From: Aquarana catesbeiana
Lineage: Eukaryota; Chordata; Amphibia; Anura; Ranidae
Assembly: GCF_042186555.1 (NCBI RefSeq)
Contig: NC_133327.1
Location: forward strand, 105,213,853-105,277,852
Direction: 5' to 3'
Length of the DNA stretch: 64,000 nucleotides
Shown here: positions 59,456 through 64,000 of the stretch, piece after piece
Position numbering within the stretch: the stretch's first letter is position 1
How the letters are laid out: the number at the start of each line of letters is the position of its first letter
Translations under genes and position numbers: made by a program
Notes under the pieces: generated by a model
The model's database searches: none
Seen by the model: the letters and a program-made list of their open reading frames with translations, nothing else
What the model was told of the DNA's origin: nothing

Positions 59456-59832
59456 TACAGGCAGTCCCCGGGTTACAAACAAGATCGGGTCTGTAGGTTT
59501 GTTCTTAAGTTGAATTTGTATGTAAGTCGGAACAGGTACAATTTTTACATTTTTCGGATAGCATAAGGAACGTAACGTTTGCTTTTCTGTCTTAGAAGTT
59601 TTCATCTCATCTTCTGTCCCTGTGACAATAAAATTTTGAAAATTTTGGGTTGTTGTGGAAACAAGGATTGGCGGTAAAGCTTCAGTGGAGACACCTTTTT
59701 CCCATAATAACTTTTACAGCAGTGAATTTCCCTTCCTAGGGGTAGATTTCCTCTCACTTCCTGTTGTCTCCCTCCGTTTGTCAGTATGTGTCATTTGTAA
59801 GTCAGATGTTTGTAACCCAAGGACCGCCTGTA
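59456..59832. mobile_element. TA-flanked MITE (377 bp)
   Basis: TACAGGCAGTCC at left and GGACCGCCTGTA at right. Interior GTAGGTTTGTTCTTAAGTTG and GTATGTAAGTCGGAACAGG. Same family as 2620-3044, better preserved. Confidence 0.75.
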
Positions 59833-60511
59833 TTTGTTTTATTTTGGGCAGGCTAGGAAGGGTTTAGCCCCATCTGTCTTTTATTGTTCAGGAAGTATAT
59901 GAGAGATGTGGGGTGCTGAATCTCTCTTATAGCCGTGGGTATTTTCAGTCAAATCTAAAAGTTTGTTTTCTATAAAAAAACAAAAACAAAAAAAACAGCA
60001 GCATCCTGAATAGAAAAGCCTGTGTCCAGCCAGCTTGCTCTGATAAAGGACCCTCACTCTTGGTGTGCAAGCAGTGGTCTCTCTGCAGCGGTTTGACATG
60101 CCCCCTACTGAGTCAGAGCTATAGCTCTTCAATCAGCAGGGGGCATTATATTGGCTGATTGCAGCGCAATAGGTCTGACTTAATAAGGGGGAAGGCAGAA
60201 CTCTGCTATGAGACCACTGCTTCCCCACAGAGTTCAAGGTTCCAGCTCTGCAGTGGTTGGCATGGGACAGGGTTTACTACTTAGGCTGTGGCTACTTTAG
60301 GAAGAAAATGAACTGTAAGGCATTGATCACCTTTTTTAATGCCCCTAAAATGTATTTAGCTTATCTACACTGAGAATTCAATTGGTTTGCATGCAGTGTA
60401 GAGGAAATGATTCCGTCCCAGGAGCAGGGGCCAAAAGTTGGTTCTTTAGTATAGTAGTGACTGGGTGTGAAAGGAAGAAAGCACCAAAAGTGGAATGTAT
60501 GAAATCCAGAT
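59833..60511. other. Noncoding, unassigned
   Basis: No gene seen. A TTAAAGAGGTAGTAAAGGC T2-type terminus at 60513-60531 appears cut by the mariner-like element that follows. Confidence 0.35.
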
Positions 60512-60555
60512 TTAAAGAGGTAGTAAAGGCACAAGTGTTTTTACTTTCAAGTTTT

Positions 60556-62400
60556 TTTACCCCCAGAACTGCCTTAGTTCTTTGTGGCATAGATTCAACA
60601 AGGTGTTGGAAACATTCCTCAGAGATTTTGGTCCATAGTAAGAATGAGCCGAACACCCCCCTGTTCGGTTCGCACCAGAACATGCGAACAGGCAAAAAAT
60701 TTGTTCGAACACGCGAACACCGTTAAAGTCTATGGTACTCGAAGATGAATAATCAAAAGTGCTAATTTTAAAGGCTTATATGCAAGTTATTGTCATAAAA
60801 AGTGTTTGGGGACCTGGGTCCTGCCCCAGGGGACATGGATCAATGCAAAAAAAAGTTTTAAAAATGGCTGTTTTTTCGGGAGCAGTGATTTTAATAATGC
60901 TTAAAGTGAAACAATAAAAGTGTAATATTCCTTTAAATTTTGTACCTGGGGGGTGTCTATAGTATGCCTGTAAAGGAGCGCATGTTTCCCATGTTTAGAA
61001 CAGTCTGACAGCAAAATGACATTTCAAAGGAAAAAAAGTCATTTAAAACTACTCGTGGCTATTAATGAATTGTCGGTCCGACAATACACATAAAGGTTCA
61101 TTGATAAAAACGGCATGGAAATTCCCCACAGGGGAACCCTGAACCAAAATTCTAAAAAATGTATTTTATTGTTTCACTGTAAGCATTATTAAAATCACTG
61201 CTCTCGAAAAACGTCCGTTTTTAAAACTTTTGTTGCATTGATCCATGTCCCCTGGGGCAGGACCCAGGTCCCCAAACACTTTTTATGACAACAACTTGCC
61301 AATAAGCCTTTAAAATTAGCACTTTTGATTTCTCCCATAGACCTTTAAAGGGTGTTCTGCGGCTTTTCGAATTTGCCGCGAACACCCCAAATTGTTAGCT
61401 GTTCGGTGGACTGGCGAACAGCCGATGTTCGAGTCGAACATGAGTTTGACTGGAACTCGAAGCTCATCCCTAGTCCATAGTGACATGATAGCATCACACA
61501 GTTGCGGCAGATTTGTAGGCTGCATATCCATGATGCAAATCTCCCATTCCACCTCATCCCAAAGGTGCTCTATTGGATTGAGATCTGGTGACTGTGGAGG
61601 CCATTGGAGTACAGTGAACTCATTGTCACATTCAAGAAACCAGTTTAAGATGATTTGAGCTTCGTGACATGGTGCATTATCCTGCTGGAAGTAGCCATCA
61701 GAAGATGGGTACACTGTAGTCATAAAGGGATGGACATGGTCAGCAACAATACTCAGGTAGGCTGTGGTGTTTAAACAATGCTCAATTGGTACTTAGGGGC
61801 CCAAAGTGTGCCAAGAAAATATCCCCCACACCATTACACCACGAGCCTGAACTGTTGATACAAGGCAGGAAGGATCTATGCTTTCATGTTGTTTACTCCA
61901 AATTCTGACCCTACCATCTGAAATCGAAAACTCATCAGACCAGGTAACATTTTTCTGATCTTCTATTGTCCAATTTTGGTGAGTCTGCACAAATTGTAGC
62001 CTGTTCATAGCTGACAGGAGTGGCACCCGGTGTGGTCTTCTGCTGCTGTAGCCCATCTTCTTCAAGGTTCAATGTGTTGTGTGTTAAGAGATGGTATTCT
62101 GCATACCTTAGTTGTAATGAGTTGTAATTTGAGTTGATGTTGCCTTTCCTTCATCTCAAACCAGTCTGCCCATTCTCTTCTGACCTCTGACATCAGCAAG
62201 GCATTTTCCTACACACAGCTGCCGCTCACCGAATATTTTCTCTTTTTTGGACCATTCTCTGTAAACCCTGGATATGATTGTGCAAGAAAATCGCAATAGA
62301 TCAGCTGTTTATGAAATACTCAGACCAGCCCGTCTGGCATCAACAACTATGCCATGTCAAGTCACTTAAATCCCCTTTCTTCAACATTCTGATGCTCGGT
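60556..62400 (-). pseudogene. Tc1/mariner-type transposase, split by a foldback element
   Basis: Minus strand, N-terminus near 62400. Seen in order: GYSSRRPHRVPLLSAMNR near 62045-61990, WSDEF near 61950 (first D), VMVWGIFSWHTLGP near 61835, QQDNAPCH near 61680 (second D) and QSPDLNPIEHLWDEVEW near 61595 (the E). The reading passes LCDAIMSLW at 61480, is broken by the foldback element, and resumes at 60630 with KISEECFQHLVESMPQRTKA. Several stops and shifts occur, for example near 61790 and 62060. The D-D-E spacing and HLWD context are those of Tc1-like enzymes. The surrounding element ends near 62525 (GGTGTACCTAATAAAGAGG); its other end is truncated near 60556. Confidence 0.85.
60639..61472. 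mobile_element. Short foldback hAT-type element (834 bp)
   Basis: Starts TAAGAATGAGCCGAACACC, ends AGCTCATCCCTA, with GTCCATAG at 60631-60638 and 61473-61480, exact. Arms match those of 48457-50681 but the single-copy centre is deleted. Inserted in the C-terminal codons of the mariner-like transposase. Confidence 0.88.
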
Positions 62401-62530
62401 TTGAACTTCAGAAAGTCATCTTCACCACCTCTAGATGCCTAATTGCATTGAGTTGCTGCTATGTGATTGGCTAATTAGCACTTTGTGTTACCATGCAATT
62501 GAACAGGTGTACCTAATAAAGAGGCGAGAG

Positions 62531-64000
62531 TGTAAGAGAGTGTATACTGTATGTCTGTATTTCATACCTGTATAATATTAGATTAATTATAATAATTAGA
62601 AAATGCGTTTTTAAAAATGTTATAGATACTTTTTAAATCATCTTCTTATAATGCTTATCTTCACTTAACAACATGTAGCACTAACTCACGATGGAGCTGC
62701 TGGTTTAAGCGGGTCTGTTACCTTCACCTTGCTTCCCTTGGTTTCACCGGCACCGGGTCTAGGGGTTCCGTTGAGTTTACTTCTGGACGACACACGCACC
62801 AACACTGGAGTACGTTTTCAATGCTTTATTGAACAAACAAACTTTAGGAAGTAGCAGGAAAGAGGCGGAAAAGGAAACTTTCAGGAGAAACTCAAATATC
62901 TTCTTATAGAATCTTAGCGACGAATGTTCTGGTAGAATTCAGATAATTAGGTGGAATGCGCTCCCCTTGTGGGACACACTCCCTGCTCGTCTGGATAGGC
63001 CTCTCTCACCGGTCTAGCAGCCAGTACACAGCACGAATCAAAAGTCTCTGCCACAGACTTTAAATGGGGGGGAAATCCGTACGATCCTCTGCCACAGGAT
63101 GTATCAGATTCCTCTGCAGTGAAAGTCAGTCACAGTGCCTGAACCTTTAAGCCGAACCGGCAACACTATGCTGTATAGTTACTTCTTTTGGATACATCCT
63201 TCGACCGAGTCACCATGCCCCTCTATAGACCAGCACGCTGCGTGATCTCTCCAAGACGGGTCCTCCCCTGGGATCTCCTTGGCCATCCAGCTTTGTCACC
63301 CAGGACCGACAGCTCAGGACCATTCCTCGGCCATGGTGGTAGGCCCCAGACATGCCTCTGGACCCACCCCTGCACCGCTGTATCGTGGGCCTCCCGATCG
63401 GAGGACCACGAGGTAGCTCCTTAACGCATACTTGTCGGCCAGGAGGGCCAGCAGGTGGCTGTAAAACGACCCTAGAACAATGGCGTCTGTCCCATAAATA
63501 CCCTCTTCCCAGAATGCAACTTGGAGGACCACCTCCACCGAGCTTGTCTCTGAGACAGAGGAGCATTTATACACTTTCCAACACTGACCAGTAGCAACAG
63601 CGACACCCACCAGTCAGCACGGAAGCACACACAACATCAGCCAAGCTGGAACAGAGGCGAACTTTTAACCTTCCTAACACACAATTTACTAAATTTACCT
63701 AACCTGCGGTAGATGGTAAATCTACCAGCGATACAAACGTATTATTGGATGGTGGTAAATCCATATATATATGTTGTTCCATTCAGGATTCTGAATATAA
63801 TTAAATCTAGACTTCATAAATTATGCTTCTGGTGCCTTTCTCCTTGCACAGCTAGGTTTTTATTATAGCCCCTACTCCTGCTTGGTAGGTTTCACATTCT
63901 TAAAAAAAAAAAAAAAAAAGCCAACGCTTCCCAAACTGCCAGAGTAGTAACTAATCTATTCAAGATTTCACATTCTCTTGTGTCACCATGACAAGAAGTG
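62531..64000. other. Unassigned, moderately GC-rich to 63.65 kb
   Basis: 62815-62840 has GCTTTATTGAACAAACAAAC, which read in reverse carries AATAAA and could be the 3' end of a retroelement LTR. Open frames at 63188-63610 lack any domain. An A-run lies at 63901-63919. No gene call is supported. Confidence 0.3.

Noticed and set aside
63188..63610. Overlapping open frames on both strands at the right end
   Set aside because: GC-rich stretch keeps several frames open by chance; no domain, signal or splice context recognised.

Overview
This window reads as animal, most likely frog, DNA. It has no operons or compact genes. Nearly all recognisable coding sequence is transposon-derived: L1 retrotransposons, a Penelope-like reverse transcriptase, Tc1/mariner and hAT transposases. 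Between these lie many short inverted-repeat elements flanked by TTAA, TA or 8-bp duplications, plus long microsatellites. TTAA-flanked T2/Kolobok-type MITEs, and families whose ends read like GCCCCGTACACACGG or TTAACCACTT, are from memory typical of anurans, especially true frogs (Ranidae). That assignment is from memory, not from a search. I recognise no host protein-coding exon, tRNA or rRNA.

Layout. 1-2.6 kb: 3' part of a dead hAT (ZBED-like) transposon and its 142-bp tandem-repeat tail. 2.6-9.4 kb: MITEs, a foldback hAT arm and a rearranged Tc1. 9.9-14.1 kb: Penelope-like sequence split by a 1.64-kb Tc1. 14.1-16.3 kb: a stack of MITEs around a SINE-like insert. 17.0-24.6 kb: an old minus-strand L1 fragment carrying a 6.6-kb plus-strand L1 with a 16-bp target duplication. 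24.8-32.4 kb: a Tc1 element split by a 6.0-kb minus-strand L1 with a 13-bp duplication; its ORF1 is open and its ORF2 is broken only by one extra G. 32.7-34.9 kb: an old L1 ORF1 with a hAT MITE and a Penelope-like insert. 35-36.2 kb: quiet, possibly conserved noncoding DNA. 36.8-42.4 kb: truncated Tc1 elements, a 968-bp hAT element and TTAACC-type MITEs. 43-51.5 kb: a second hAT (ZBED-like) copy, between a 51-bp tandem array upstream and the 142-bp array downstream, hit by several later insertions. 53-59.5 kb: mostly noncoding, with MITEs. 60.5-62.5 kb: a mariner-like element carrying a foldback element. 62.6-64 kb: unassigned.

How the parts relate. The window is a nested record of insertions. 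Target-site duplications give relative ages: old L1, then Tc1, then the younger L1 at 25-31 kb; Penelope, then Tc1 at 12 kb; mariner, then foldback hAT at 60.6 kb; hAT, then foldback, then TTAA MITE at 48-53 kb. The most unusual object is the 2.2-kb foldback element at 48.5-50.7 kb. Its roughly 1-kb inverted arms enclose a TATA box, a 41-codon reading frame and a polyadenylation signal. Every transposase here is broken. The L1 at 25.2-31.2 kb is the only element that looks nearly capable of activity.
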